Shown here: piece after piece, positions 23,269 through 32,648 of the stretch
Layout of the letters: each line of letters starts with the position of its first letter
Position numbering within the stretch: position 1 is the stretch's first letter
Source: Deltaproteobacteria bacterium
GTDB taxonomy: Bacteria; Desulfobacterota; Binatia; HRBIN30; JACQVA1
DNA length: 64,000 nucleotides
Reading direction: 5' to 3'
Assembly (NCBI GenBank): GCA_016178705.1
Contig: JACOST010000033.1
Span: 1 to 64,000 of the forward strand
Notes under the pieces: generated by a model
What the model saw: only the letters and a program-made list of their open reading frames with translations
Database searches by the model: none
Told to the model about the DNA's origin: nothing
Translations under genes and position numbers: made by a program

Positions 23269-25161
23269 ATGGTGATGACACCCCTCAAGCCCGTTCGGGC
23301 CTCGAAACGTTCCGCCAACGAATCCGCGCAGGTTGTGCCCGCGCACGAGCCGCCCGCCGTGTCCCACCCACTCGCCGGGACGACGATGAAGGGCTCGGAC
23401 ATGATCGTTCAGGCGCTCGCGGACGAGGGCGTCGATACCATCTTCGGCTACAGCGGCGGGGCGATTTTACCGACCTACGACGCGATCTTTCGCTACAACC
23501 AATCGCACGCGAAGGACGACGAGATTCGCTTGATCGTGCCCGCCACCGAACAGGGCGCCGGCTTCATGGCGGCGGGATACGCACGGTCGAGCGGCAAGGT
23601 CGGCGTGTTTCTCGTCACCTCCGGTCCCGGTGCAACCAACGCCGTCACCCCGGTGCGCGATTGCCAAGCCGACTCGGTGCCGGTGGTGTTGATTTGCGGC
23701 CAGGTGCCGCGCGCGGCGATGGGCACCGATGCGTTCCAAGAAGCTCCCGTGTTCAACATCATGGCCGCGTGCGCCAAGCACGTCTTTCTGGTCACCGACG
23801 AAACCAAGCTCGAAGCGGCGATGCGCAGCGCCTTCGCCATCGCTCGCAGCGGCCGGCCTGGTCCGGTCGTGGTCGATATTCCGCGCGATGTCCAACTGGC
23901 CGAAGGACCATTTCGCGGTTCCGGGCTGCTGCCGTTGCGCGGCTACGACGAACGGATGGACGCGCTCAGCCGCGCCAGTTTGTCGGCCGCCGATGCCGAA
24001 GCATTCTTCGTGATGCTGGCGGCCGCCGAGCGGCCGCTGCTGTACGTCGGCGGCGGTGTGAACAACAGCAACGCGGCGGCCGAATTGCGCGCCTTCGCTG
24101 CACGCTTCGGCATTCCCGTGGTCACCACGTTGATGGGCATCGGCGCGGCCGACACCACCAGCGATCTCTCGCTCCACATGCTCGGCATGCACGGCACCGC
24201 CTACGCCAACTACGCGGTCGAGGACTGCGACTTCCTGTTCGCCATCGGCTCGCGGTTCGACGATCGCGTCGCCGGCAAGGTGAAGGAGTTCGCGCCCAAC
24301 GCGACGATCGCCCACCTCGACATCGACGACTCCGAGATCCGCAAGGTCAAAAACGTCGACTGGGCGCACGTCGCCGATGCCAAGCGCGGGCTGACGCAAT
24401 TGATGCAGTTCGGCGCCGACTTCAAGAAGGATTTCGGCCGCTGGCGCACACACGTCAACCAGCTACGCCAAGCGCACCCGCTCAACTACAACCGCGACAC
24501 TGATCGCATTCAGTCGGAGTACGTGCTGTCGCAGCTCAATGAGATCACCCGCGGCAACGCCATCGTCAGCACCGGCGTCGGCCAGCATCAGATGTGGGCG
24601 GCGCAATACCTCGACTTCATTCACCCACGCACCTTCCTCACTTCAGGTAGCATGGGGACCATGGGGTTCGGCTTGCCCGCGGCCATCGGCGCGCAACTCG
24701 CCAATCCCGGCAAGCTCGTCATCGATGTCGATGGCGACGGCAGCATCCGCATGAATCTCGGCGAATTGGAGACGCTCACCACCTACGACATTCCGGTCAA
24801 GGTGCTGCTGCTCAACAATTTAGGCGACGGCATGGTGCGCCAGTGGCAAGATCTGTTTTACGCCAACCGCTACTCCGGCACCGACAAGACGCTGCACAAG
24901 AAAGACTTCGTCAAGGCGGTCGAGGCCGACGGCTTCCAGTTCGCACGCCGCGTCAGCGAGATCGCCGATGTGCGCCAGAACTTGGAAGACTTCATCAGCT
25001 TTGCCGGCCCCGCGTTCCTCGAAGTGCTGGTCGATCAGAACGCGCACGTGTATCCGATGATCGGGCCCGGCATGGGCTACAAGGACATGATCACCGGTAA
25101 GTACATCGCCGGCCGCACGGCGGGACCCACCAAGACGGAAGAGCCGGAAGGGTATTTCTGA
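23269..25161 (+). CDS. ilvB: Acetolactate synthase large subunit
   Basis: 630 residues. ThDP-enzyme fold: catalytic Glu94 in ATEQGA, PYR-domain SGPGATNAVTPVRDC, and ThDP-binding GDGSIRMNLGELETL ending with LLLNN about 28 residues later, plus GDGMVRQWQDLFY. These fit IlvB/IlvI. It condenses two pyruvate, or pyruvate and 2-oxobutyrate, for branched-chain amino acids. TAAGGAG precedes ATG 23269; the first 39 residues are an atypical extension, and Met40 aligns with usual starts. No ilvN regulatory subunit or ilvC follows. Confidence 0.9.
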   Translation: MVMTPLKPVRASKRSANESAQVVPAHEPPAVSHPLAGTTMKGSDMIVQALADEGVDTIFGYSGGAILPTYDAIFRYNQSHAKDDEIRLIVPATEQGAGFMAAGYARSSGKVGVFLVTSGPGATNAVTPVRDCQADSVPVVLICGQVPRAAMGTDAFQEAPVFNIMAACAKHVFLVTDETKLEAAMRSAFAIARSGRPGPVVVDIPRDVQLAEGPFRGSGLLPLRGYDERMDALSRASLSAADAEAFFVMLAAAERPLLYVGGGVNNSNAAAELRAFAARFGIPVVTTLMGIGAADTTSDLSLHMLGMHGTAYANYAVEDCDFLFAIGSRFDDRVAGKVKEFAPNATIAHLDIDDSEIRKVKNVDWAHVADAKRGLTQLMQFGADFKKDFGRWRTHVNQLRQAHPLNYNRDTDRIQSEYVLSQLNEITRGNAIVSTGVGQHQMWAAQYLDFIHPRTFLTSGSMGTMGFGLPAAIGAQLANPGKLVIDVDGDGSIRMNLGELETLTTYDIPVKVLLLNNLGDGMVRQWQDLFYANRYSGTDKTLHKKDFVKAVEADGFQFARRVSEIADVRQNLEDFISFAGPAFLEVLVDQNAHVYPMIGPGMGYKDMITGKYIAGRTAGPTKTEEPEGYF

Positions 25162-25261
25162 GCGGGCGCGCATTCGCGAGATCCGAGTGTGGCGAGGGTT
25201 TTGTTACGCTAAAGGTCAGACTCGTGCTCGTGAGTTGTGAAGGGCGAAGATTGCTCTCGCC

Positions 25262-25380
25262 CTGAGACTCTGCGCCACCGCGCCTCTGCGTTGAGTTCTC
25301 CTTCCGCCCTACTCCGCGCTCGTGGTTCGCACGACCGCTCGCCTTGCGCCTTTGCGTTGGATCTCTTCATCCGCGACGCA
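25262..25380. repeat. Degenerate gcgcctctgcgttg repeats
   Basis: gcgcctctgcgttgag (about 25279) and gcgcctttgcgttgga (about 25348) are near-identical, same-orientation units, each followed by a C/T-rich tract. They look like right-hand halves of a palindromic repeat family related to the 'accacagagg' type. They fill much of the 255 bp gap before aceE. Confidence 0.4.
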
Positions 25381-25416
25381 CCTTGGCGTCACTGCCACGC
25401 ATGATATCCTCACCGC

Positions 25417-28086
25417 ATGGACATCATGCCGGAACGCGACGAGGTGGCGGCGCAGATCGCATCGAAGTGGATCGAATCGCTCGACGAATTGATCCAGGCT
25501 GACGGCGCGAAGCGCGCGCGGGCGTTGCTCGCCCGCCTGATCACGCACGGCTACCGCCGCGGCGTCATCGCGCCGTTCGCCGCCAATACGCCGTACATCA
25601 ACACCATCCCGGTCGAGGATCAGCCGCTATATCCGGGCGACCGCGACATCGAGCGCCGCATCAAGAATCTACTGCGCTGGAACGCCGCCGCGATGGTGGT
25701 GCAAGCGAACAAACACTCCGGCGGCATCGGCGGCCATATCTCAACCTACGCGTCACTGGCGACGTTGCTCGAAGTCGGCTTCCATCACTTCTTCCGCGCG
25801 CACACCGACAGCGAGAGTGGCGACTTCATCTACTTCCAAGGCCACTCGGCGCCGGGAATTTATGCGCGCGCATTTCTCGAAGGACGGTTGTCGGAGGAAC
25901 AGCTCGGCAACTTTCGCCGCGAGCTGGCCCCCGGGGGTGGGCTCTCGTCGTATCCGCATCCGTGGCTGATGCCGGATTTTTGGGAGTGGCCTACCGTGTC
26001 GATGGGACTCAGTCCGATCCTCTCGATCTACCAGGCGCGCTTCAATCGCTATCTCGCTGCGCGCGGCCTCGCCGACACCAGTCGGAGTCAGGTGTGGGCG
26101 TTCCTCGGCGACGGCGAAATGGACGAGCCCGAGAGCATGGGCGCGATCACGCTCGCGTCGCGCGAGCATCTCGACAATCTGAACTGGGTGATTAACTGCA
26201 ACCTCCAACGCCTCGACGGTCCCGTGCGCGGCAACGGCAAGATCATACAAGAACTCGAGGCGGCCTTCCGCGGCGCGGGCTGGCACGTGATCAAAGTGAT
26301 CTGGGGAGACGACTGGGACCCGCTGCTGGCGCGCGACAACGACGGCGCCTTGGTGCAGCGCATGGGCGAGGTGGTCGACGGTGAGTATCAGAAGTATGTG
26401 GTCGAGTCGGGTGCGTACATTCGCCAGCATTTCTTCGGCACCGATCCGAAACTGCTGTCACTGGTGGAGAACCTTACCGACGCGAAGCTGCGCCGCTTGC
26501 GCCGCGGCGGCCACGATCCCGAGAAGATCTACGCCGCCTATCAGCAAGCGGTGGAATACGTCGGTGCGCCGACCGTCATCCTCGCCAAGACCATCAAGGG
26601 CTACATGCTGGGCGCCGCCGGCGAGGGGCGCAACATCTCGCATCAGGCGAAAAAGCTGAGCGATCAGGAGCTGCGCGAGTTTCGTGATCGTCTCGGCGTG
26701 CCGATCAGCGATCGCGATTTGCTGGGGATGCCATTCTACCGGCCGCCCGACGATAGCGAGGAGATCGCGTATCTGCGCGAGCGCCGCAGTGCGCTTGGTG
26801 GCGCCGTGCCGCGACGGGTGATCCGCTCGCAGCCGTTGGCTCCGGTGTCGCCGCAATTGTTTGAAGAGTTTCGCGCCGGCAGCAAAGGACGCGAGGTCGC
26901 CACCACGCAAGTGTTGGTGACGCTGTTGCGCCATCTGATGAACGATCCGGTCCTGGGGCGGCTCATCGTGCCGATCGTGCCCGACGAAGCGCGCACGTTC
27001 GGCATGGACTCGCTGTTCCGCAAGTTCGGCATCTACGCCCAGCAAGGTCAACGCTACGAACCGGTTGATTCAGACATCGTTGCCTACTACCGCGAAGCGA
27101 CCGACGGCCAACTACTGATGGAAGGCATCACCGAAGCCGGTGCGATGGCATCGTTCACCGCCGCCGGTACGGCGTATGGCGCGCACGGCGTCAATACGAT
27201 TCCCTTCTTTCTCTTCTACTCGATGTTCGGCTTCCAGCGCATCGGCGATCTGATCTGGCAGCACGCCGACGTGCGCGGCAAGGGGTTCCTCATCGGCGCG
27301 ACCGCTGGCCGCACTACGCTGGCGGGCGAGGGCTTGCAGCATCAAGACGGGCACTCGCATCTGCTCTTCAGCGTCGTGCCGACCGTGCGTGCGTACGATC
27401 CAGCCTACGCCTACGAGATCGCGGTGATCGTCGAGGACGGCATCCGCCGCATGTACGTCGACCGCGAGGACTGCTTCTACTACGTCACGGTCATGAACGA
27501 GGCCTACGAGCAGCCGCCGATGGCCGAAGGTGTCGCCGACGGGATCATTCGTGGTCTTTACAAAGTGAGTGCCGCGCCCGATCCGAGCATCGGTCCGCGC
27601 GTCCATCTTTTCGGTAGCGGGGCAATCTTGCGCGAAGCGTTGCGGGCGCAGGCGCTGCTCGCAGAGCGCGCGGTGGCGGCCGAGGTGTGGAGCGTGACGA
27701 GCTACACCGAGCTGCGCCGTGACGCGCTTGCGGCCGTGCGTCACAACATGCTGCATCCGCTCGACGCGGCGCGCGTGCCGTACATCACGCAGGTGCTTGG
27801 CAACGAACCGTGGCCGGTGATCGCCGCGTCGGACTACATGAAGATCGTGGCCGACCAAATCGCACCGTTCGTGCCCGGGGGCATGCGGGCGCTCGGCACT
27901 GACGGCTTCGGCCGCAGCGAGACCCGCGAAGCGCTGCGCCGGTTCTTCGAGGTTGATGCCGAGTCGATTTGCGTCGCGGCCCTGCACGAACTCGCGCAGC
28001 GCGGGCAGGTGGAACGCGACGCCGTCCAGGCGGCGATCGAGTCGCTCGGCGTGGATCCCGACAAGCCCGACCCGATGCGCAGTTAA
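25417..28086 (+). CDS. aceE: Pyruvate dehydrogenase E1, homodimeric type
   Basis: 889 residues, the expected size for AceE. Recognisable blocks are NAAAMVVQANKHSGGIGGHI (about 88-107), YFQGHSAPGIYARAFLEGRL (about 143-162), the ThDP motif GDGEMDEPES (about 230-239) and, in the pyrimidine domain, DEARTFGMDSLFRKFGIY and AGRTTLAGEGLQHQDGHS. It decarboxylates pyruvate in the PDH complex; lpdA at 16.6 kb supplies E3, and E2 is outside the window. It follows the acetolactate synthase gene, so two ThDP enzymes using pyruvate are neighbours. Confidence 0.96.
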   Translation: MDIMPERDEVAAQIASKWIESLDELIQADGAKRARALLARLITHGYRRGVIAPFAANTPYINTIPVEDQPLYPGDRDIERRIKNLLRWNAAAMVVQANKHSGGIGGHISTYASLATLLEVGFHHFFRAHTDSESGDFIYFQGHSAPGIYARAFLEGRLSEEQLGNFRRELAPGGGLSSYPHPWLMPDFWEWPTVSMGLSPILSIYQARFNRYLAARGLADTSRSQVWAFLGDGEMDEPESMGAITLASREHLDNLNWVINCNLQRLDGPVRGNGKIIQELEAAFRGAGWHVIKVIWGDDWDPLLARDNDGALVQRMGEVVDGEYQKYVVESGAYIRQHFFGTDPKLLSLVENLTDAKLRRLRRGGHDPEKIYAAYQQAVEYVGAPTVILAKTIKGYMLGAAGEGRNISHQAKKLSDQELREFRDRLGVPISDRDLLGMPFYRPPDDSEEIAYLRERRSALGGAVPRRVIRSQPLAPVSPQLFEEFRAGSKGREVATTQVLVTLLRHLMNDPVLGRLIVPIVPDEARTFGMDSLFRKFGIYAQQGQRYEPVDSDIVAYYREATDGQLLMEGITEAGAMASFTAAGTAYGAHGVNTIPFFLFYSMFGFQRIGDLIWQHADVRGKGFLIGATAGRTTLAGEGLQHQDGHSHLLFSVVPTVRAYDPAYAYEIAVIVEDGIRRMYVDREDCFYYVTVMNEAYEQPPMAEGVADGIIRGLYKVSAAPDPSIGPRVHLFGSGAILREALRAQALLAERAVAAEVWSVTSYTELRRDALAAVRHNMLHPLDAARVPYITQVLGNEPWPVIAASDYMKIVADQIAPFVPGGMRALGTDGFGRSETREALRRFFEVDAESICVAALHELAQRGQVERDAVQAAIESLGVDPDKPDPMRS

Positions 28087-28199
28087 AGCGCGACGGCGCT
28101 CCGCTGCCTGGTATTGCACCCCGGCTCCGCATGCTGGTAAGAGTGCGCTCGCGCTGCCGTGGGGGTAACGCGGACGAAACCGGACGCAGGAGGACAAGC

Positions 28200-29165
28200 A
28201 TGAAGAACAGCTTTTCGCGGCTTTCGATGGCTGCCTTGGTGCTGGCGGCTGCTTCCAATTGGGCGGTCGCAGGTGATGGCGTGGTGGCGGGTGTCGATTT
28301 GGGATTCGCCGCCCCGGTCAGCAGTTTCAACAACAAGGCGAGCGTCGGCGGTATGCTCAGCCCGTTTGCGGGGTACATGGTGAACGACTACGCCGGGATG
28401 ATGGCTCAGGTGCAGGTGGCGGGTATGCCCAACGACTCGCGCCCCGCAGGGGTGCCGTCGAGCGACCAAACCTGGGCGCTGGGCGCGCACGCCGGTCCGC
28501 GCTTGGCATTGCCGCTCAAGGACGTCGAACTCTACGGGACATGGCAGGGCGGTGTGTTCACCGGCCTAACCGCGCACACGCCGATCAGCCGCACGTCGTG
28601 GGGCTACTCGACCGGTGGCGGTGTGAATTTTCGCATGACCGATCAAATTCTGCTGGGCTTGGTCGGCCGCTACAATTGGCTCGATCAGCATGTCGGCAGC
28701 CACAACGTGAAATATGTGACCGGCGGCGTCAGCGTGACCTACAACGTTGAGGCACCATCGGCACCGCCGCCCGCGCCGCGGGTGGTGGCGCAAGCGCCGC
28801 CACCGCGCCCGGCGCCGGCAAAGAAGAAGATCGTCCTGCGCGGCGTGAACTTCGATTTCGACAAGTCGGTGATTCGCGCCGACGGCAAGCCGGTGCTCGA
28901 CGAAGCGATCGCGACCTTGAAGAAGGAAGGCGGCGTCGCCGTCATCTCTGAGGGATACACCGACAGCAAGGGAACCGACGAGTACAACCAGAAGCTCTCC
29001 GAACGCCGCGCGCAAGCGGTGCGAGACTACTTGGTGAAGGGTGGGATCGCGGCCGACCGGATTCGCGTCGAGGGCTTTGGCGAGACGCACCCAGTGGCGA
29101 GCAACGACACCGATGATGGGCGCGCGCAGAATCGCCGCGTCGAGCTGCGCATCCGCGGCGAGTGA
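28200..29165 (+). CDS. OmpA-type outer-membrane beta-barrel protein
   Basis: 321 residues from ATG 28200 (SD AGGAGGACAAGC). Signal peptide (about 1-24), an eight-stranded-barrel-like domain (about 26-180), a Pro/Ala-rich linker (about 182-208) and an OmpA_C peptidoglycan-binding domain (about 212-321) with NFDFDKSVI, GYTDSKGTDEYNQKLSERRA and a final NRRVELRI. It is a structural porin-like protein. A strong 17-bp hairpin follows its stop. Confidence 0.9.
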   Translation: MKNSFSRLSMAALVLAAASNWAVAGDGVVAGVDLGFAAPVSSFNNKASVGGMLSPFAGYMVNDYAGMMAQVQVAGMPNDSRPAGVPSSDQTWALGAHAGPRLALPLKDVELYGTWQGGVFTGLTAHTPISRTSWGYSTGGGVNFRMTDQILLGLVGRYNWLDQHVGSHNVKYVTGGVSVTYNVEAPSAPPPAPRVVAQAPPPRPAPAKKKIVLRGVNFDFDKSVIRADGKPVLDEAIATLKKEGGVAVISEGYTDSKGTDEYNQKLSERRAQAVRDYLVKGGIAADRIRVEGFGETHPVASNDTDDGRAQNRRVELRIRGE

Positions 29166-29185
29166 GCGCCGGCCGTTAACCTTCG

Positions 29186-29223
29186 GAATCAGCCGTGGCG
29201 CGCATCCGCGCTACGGCTGATTC
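29186..29223. terminator. Bidirectional hairpin between convergent genes
   Basis: A 17-bp stem (29186-29202 with 29207-29223, loop catc, one G-T pair) lies after the OmpA-type gene and includes the TAG stop of the convergent hydrolase gene. No long T-run, but its position and strength suit a two-way terminator. Confidence 0.6.
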
Positions 29224-31064
29224 AAATGTTGGTACAGCAGGCGCCGGACTTCCTCGATGGTTTCGGGGACTGCTTGCGTCGAGTGACTGGAACGGACGAT
29301 CAGCTCCGAGGCGACGCCGTCGATGTGGGCGCTAGTGTACTTGACCACCCCGTCGTCGCCCTTCTCCGGTGGCCCATCGCCCTGCACCGCGATGATCGAA
29401 TGCGCGTCCACGCCGGGGGCGATCGGCAGCGCAACCAGTGTCTTCAGAAACGGGTTGGAACCCTTCATGTTGTCGATGCTCGTCGGCATCGTGAATGCCG
29501 TCTTCAATGCCCCGGCAGCCTGCAACTTGACCATGCTGACGCCGACTTTGGTGATGTTGCCGGGCAGACTCACCAACTTGCGAGCGATGTTGCCGAGGAA
29601 ATTGTCGGCCAGGAAGCTGCCGCGATGTGGCGTGGCGATGAAGATCACCTCTTTGACGAAGGGCAGCGGTTCCACAAACAATGATCGGCGGATCAGATCG
29701 CGGGCTTCGGGATCGAGATCGGCTTGCTCGAACGGCACGGTGCTGATGTTGTCCCAGAAACGGGTCCCGCTACTCACGGCGGTCATCTTAGTGAGCAGCC
29801 CGCCCTGGCTGTGTCCGATGATGACCATCTGATGTAGCGCCGGATCCTTCCCCTCGGGGTCCAGATCGTTCACGGCGCGCTGGAGCGCCTCGCGTAAGCG
29901 CATCGCGGAGTACGCGACCGGATTGCCGGTGTTGTAGAGGAAGAACCACAACTGATAGCGCTTGCCGAGTACCGGATCGCCGAGCAACTCGTTGGCCATC
30001 TCGGCCCACCGCGCCGGGCTCGATGCTGTCCCGTGAACAAAGACGACGGGAATGCGCCCCGGATGAAACGGGTGCAGCATGAGCAGATTGTCCGCCGCCT
30101 CGAGACTGAAATCTCCACTGCGAAATCCGGCGATCTCGAAGTCCCAGAGTGGCGCTCCTTCGAGCGCATAGGCGAGCGTCGACGTGGTTTCGGACTCGAG
30201 CGGAATCGTCACGTCGCCAATCTGCACGGTGGCGCTGGTCTCGGCATCGAACAACTGAATCGTGCCGTGCAACTCGCCGGTACTCATCGCCAGTCGCGGG
30301 TTGTCGAATCGCACCAGCGCGGTCACCGGCACCTTGGCGCGTGGACCGATCCATCTGTCCACGCGCTCCTGCCCGGACTTTGATACCTGCGCCGCCAGCG
30401 GCGCGCCGATGCCGCGCCGGCGATAGCGGTTGCGCAGGCCGCGCACTTCGAAATCGGCGAGCGAGGTGAAGTGATCGAGCCGGTAGCCGCCGTAGGTGAA
30501 TCCAGAGCGATCATCATCGAGATACAGGGTTCCAAACGGCAACGACACGGTGCGCGCGTTCAGATCCACCTCGTCGCCCTTGCCGGTTGCCAAGCCGGAG
30601 GTGATGCCGCGGTTGTACAAGTCCATCGCGGTGCGCAGCCGCGGGTCGAAGCAGCTCGGCCGCGACTCGGGATTCACTGGAACTAAGAACGCCCACGCGT
30701 ACGCCGCTGACGCGAGATAGTACGAACGATCGCCGCTGCGCTCGGCGCAGTCAAAAGACAATTCTGCGAGTGCAAACAGGCGGTCGGCTTCGTCCGCTTG
30801 CCCCAAACCCGAGTGCAGCACGCCGATCGTTGCGACGGGGTCTTTCGCAAATCGTTCGGAGAGATTGAGACGGTAGAGAAACTGCTGCGCCGGTGCGCCG
30901 GGCTCTCCGGTGGTGAGGACATTCGCGGTGAGCGCACGATTCGCCTCCTCGGGACGTATCCGCTTCACCCCGATCGGCGTTGCGCAACCGGTGACCAGTA
31001 GGATCGCGGTGAGTCCGATCCGACCGAGCCACCTTGCACTCCGTGTTGTCCGAGGCTTGTGCAC
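29211..31064 (-). CDS. Alpha/beta-hydrolase lipoprotein
   Basis: About 617 residues from GTG 31064, preferred for its AGAGAGAGG ribosome site and a normal-length lipoprotein signal; ATG 31106 gives 14 more residues. Lipobox LVTGC. The N-terminal half is helical with no named domain. The C-terminal half (about 330 on) is an alpha/beta hydrolase: oxyanion region VVFVHGTASSPARW, nucleophile elbow GHSQGG, a TPHRGSF segment, and a C-terminal SSHSTQ with the probable catalytic His. Likely an outer-membrane esterase or lipase facing the periplasm or outside. Confidence 0.82.
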   Translation of the reverse strand: MHKPRTTRSARWLGRIGLTAILLVTGCATPIGVKRIRPEEANRALTANVLTTGEPGAPAQQFLYRLNLSERFAKDPVATIGVLHSGLGQADEADRLFALAELSFDCAERSGDRSYYLASAAYAWAFLVPVNPESRPSCFDPRLRTAMDLYNRGITSGLATGKGDEVDLNARTVSLPFGTLYLDDDRSGFTYGGYRLDHFTSLADFEVRGLRNRYRRRGIGAPLAAQVSKSGQERVDRWIGPRAKVPVTALVRFDNPRLAMSTGELHGTIQLFDAETSATVQIGDVTIPLESETTSTLAYALEGAPLWDFEIAGFRSGDFSLEAADNLLMLHPFHPGRIPVVFVHGTASSPARWAEMANELLGDPVLGKRYQLWFFLYNTGNPVAYSAMRLREALQRAVNDLDPEGKDPALHQMVIIGHSQGGLLTKMTAVSSGTRFWDNISTVPFEQADLDPEARDLIRRSLFVEPLPFVKEVIFIATPHRGSFLADNFLGNIARKLVSLPGNITKVGVSMVKLQAAGALKTAFTMPTSIDNMKGSNPFLKTLVALPIAPGVDAHSIIAVQGDGPPEKGDDGVVKYTSAHIDGVASELIVRSSHSTQAVPETIEEVRRLLYQHLNQP

Positions 31065-31230
31065 CTGTGCCTCTCTCTCTCCCGTAGTGCCAGAAACCAG
31101 TTCCATAGTGGGTACGTCTCGCCCGCGGGAGCCGCCGTCTCTATCTCATCCTCTAATGGGTTCAAAGCGGCTTGCGCGCGACGGTAGCGGCCCGACGGAC
31201 CCGGCCGCGCGGTCTCGCGGGCGGTCGCGG

Positions 31231-31941
31231 TCAGTTCTCCAAAAACGTGACCTTGCCCGTCGCCACGTCGTAGATTCCGCCGACCAGCGCGACCGTCCCG
31301 TCATCGAGATGTTGCTTGAGGTACGGGCTGCGCTCGCGGAGTTCCTGCATCGAATGACGCACGTTCAACTCCGCGGCTCTGGTGACGCAGGCATCGTCCC
31401 TCGAGCTGCTGCAGCTCGCAGCGGCGACGGCGGGGCGGATTTTTGCGAGCAGACCGGTAAGGTTGCCCAGTTTCACATCGTCGATTGCGCCCTTGACGGC
31501 GCCGCAGTTGGTGTGCCCGAGCACGACGATGAGCTTGGTGCCCACCTTGACTGCGTATTCGAGGCTGCCGAGTTCATCGTCGTTGACGACGTTCCCGGCC
31601 ACACGGACGCCGAAGACATCGCCGAGACCCTGATCGAAGACGATCTCAATCGGCGCGCGGGAGTCCATGCAGGCGAGGATCGCTGCGTACGGAAACTGTC
31701 CGGACGCGGTCGCCACGACCTTGGCCGACCAGTCGCGTCGCTTCGTCGCGTTGGTGACGAAACGGATGTTGCCCGCCTTCAGCCGGTCGAGCGCCATCGC
31801 CGGCGTCATCGCGGCTTGCGACTCCTGCGTCTGGATCTCGGGTTTCGCGGACGCCGGCCCTCCCTGTGCGGCAAGTTGGCTCGCGAGGGCGAAAACGCAA
31901 AGACTGACCGCGAGTGCGCGGCGCTTCATGCTTTGGGTCAT
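31231..31941 (-). CDS. Periplasmic beta-class carbonic anhydrase
   Basis: 236 residues. Signal peptide (about 1-26). Zinc and active-site residues are all present: Cys91, Asp93 and Arg95 in CMDSRAP, His143 and Cys146 in HTNCGA. It interconverts CO2 and bicarbonate in the periplasm. Most bacterial beta-CAs are cytosolic; exported ones form a smaller group. The insert around residues 172-185 contains extra Cys (AASCSSSRDDAC), perhaps a disulfide. It stands alone, with a repeat upstream. Confidence 0.92.
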   Translation of the reverse strand: MTQSMKRRALAVSLCVFALASQLAAQGGPASAKPEIQTQESQAAMTPAMALDRLKAGNIRFVTNATKRRDWSAKVVATASGQFPYAAILACMDSRAPIEIVFDQGLGDVFGVRVAGNVVNDDELGSLEYAVKVGTKLIVVLGHTNCGAVKGAIDDVKLGNLTGLLAKIRPAVAAASCSSSRDDACVTRAAELNVRHSMQELRERSPYLKQHLDDGTVALVGGIYDVATGKVTFLEN

Positions 31942-31974
31942 ACCTTTTCTCGATCAACCTTGAACGGGGAGAAA

Positions 31975-32083
31975 GCTTCACGAAGGCACGAAGGGCACGG
32001 AGAAAACTCAAGGCTCATGAGTCCCACACGCCCATCCTTCGTGGTCTTCGTGCTCTTCGTGGTGAACTCCTTGTCGCTTTGAG
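31975..32083. repeat. Palindromic repeat (cacgaaggcacgaag / cttcgtgctcttcgtgg)
   Basis: Left arm cttcacgaaggcacgaaggg at about 31977 and right arm ccttcgtggtcttcgtgctc at about 32037 are inverted copies of a module with gaag/cttc period 8. It ends 6-10 bp before the stop of the next minus-strand gene. Same type of architecture as the 'accacagagg' family, different sequence. Confidence 0.7.
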
Positions 32084-32088
32084 ATGGC

Positions 32089-32520
32089 TTACTTCACCGA
32101 ATAGCCCCGCCCATCCATGCACGCGGCGAAGGCGCGTTGATAGGTGTTGGTGGTCTCCGCCGCGGCCGCCTGCTTCTGCTTCTTCGACCCCCGGCGTCCG
32201 GCAACGCCGCCGACCACCGCGCCGGCGCCGGCGCCCTTGCCGGCGTTGCCGGCGATCGCACCGACCGCGGCACCGACGGCCGCACCCTTGGCGGCACCTC
32301 CCACCGTACCGCGCGCGTTGCTGCCCAGCCCCTCTTGCTGTTTCGGGGCGTTTGGATCGATGCCGGTCTGGCCCTTCGCCCAGCGCCCGCACTCGGCAGT
32401 GTCGATGTCCTGTTGCTGCTGGCTCTGCCCTTTTTGCGGGTAGACGAAGACCTGCTGCGCGGACGCCGTGCCGACCAACACCATCGCCGTTACCGACAAC
32501 CAGGCTGTTGTGACTTTCAT
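32089..32520 (-). CDS. Secreted glycine-zipper protein
   Basis: 143 residues from ATG 32520, chosen because GGGAGGAAAGTTA lies upstream. Signal peptide (about 1-22); QQQQDIDTAECGRWA (about 34-48); a Gly-zipper stretch (about 67-105, repeats of GAA-GAA-GA-AG); a basic KKQKQ segment; and a C-terminal YQRAFAACMDGRGYSV, the typical ending of such YMGG/Gly-zipper proteins. Outer-membrane or periplasmic structural role is likely; specific function unknown. Confidence 0.78.
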   Translation of the reverse strand: MKVTTAWLSVTAMVLVGTASAQQVFVYPQKGQSQQQQDIDTAECGRWAKGQTGIDPNAPKQQEGLGSNARGTVGGAAKGAAVGAAVGAIAGNAGKGAGAGAVVGGVAGRRGSKKQKQAAAAETTNTYQRAFAACMDGRGYSVK

Positions 32521-32648
32521 TAACTTTCCTCCCGTTGCGCGTGCATGCCACAGATTTGTATTGGAAGCACGAGGCGTGACGTGCGCTGCTCGATCTTGTT
32601 GGGGCCAACGCCGCCAAGCGAAGGTTCGAACGCGCGGAAACCCGGCAC

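Noticed and set aside
27112-28197. 361-codon minus-strand frame opposite aceE
   Set aside because: Antisense to a highly conserved enzyme; no domain.
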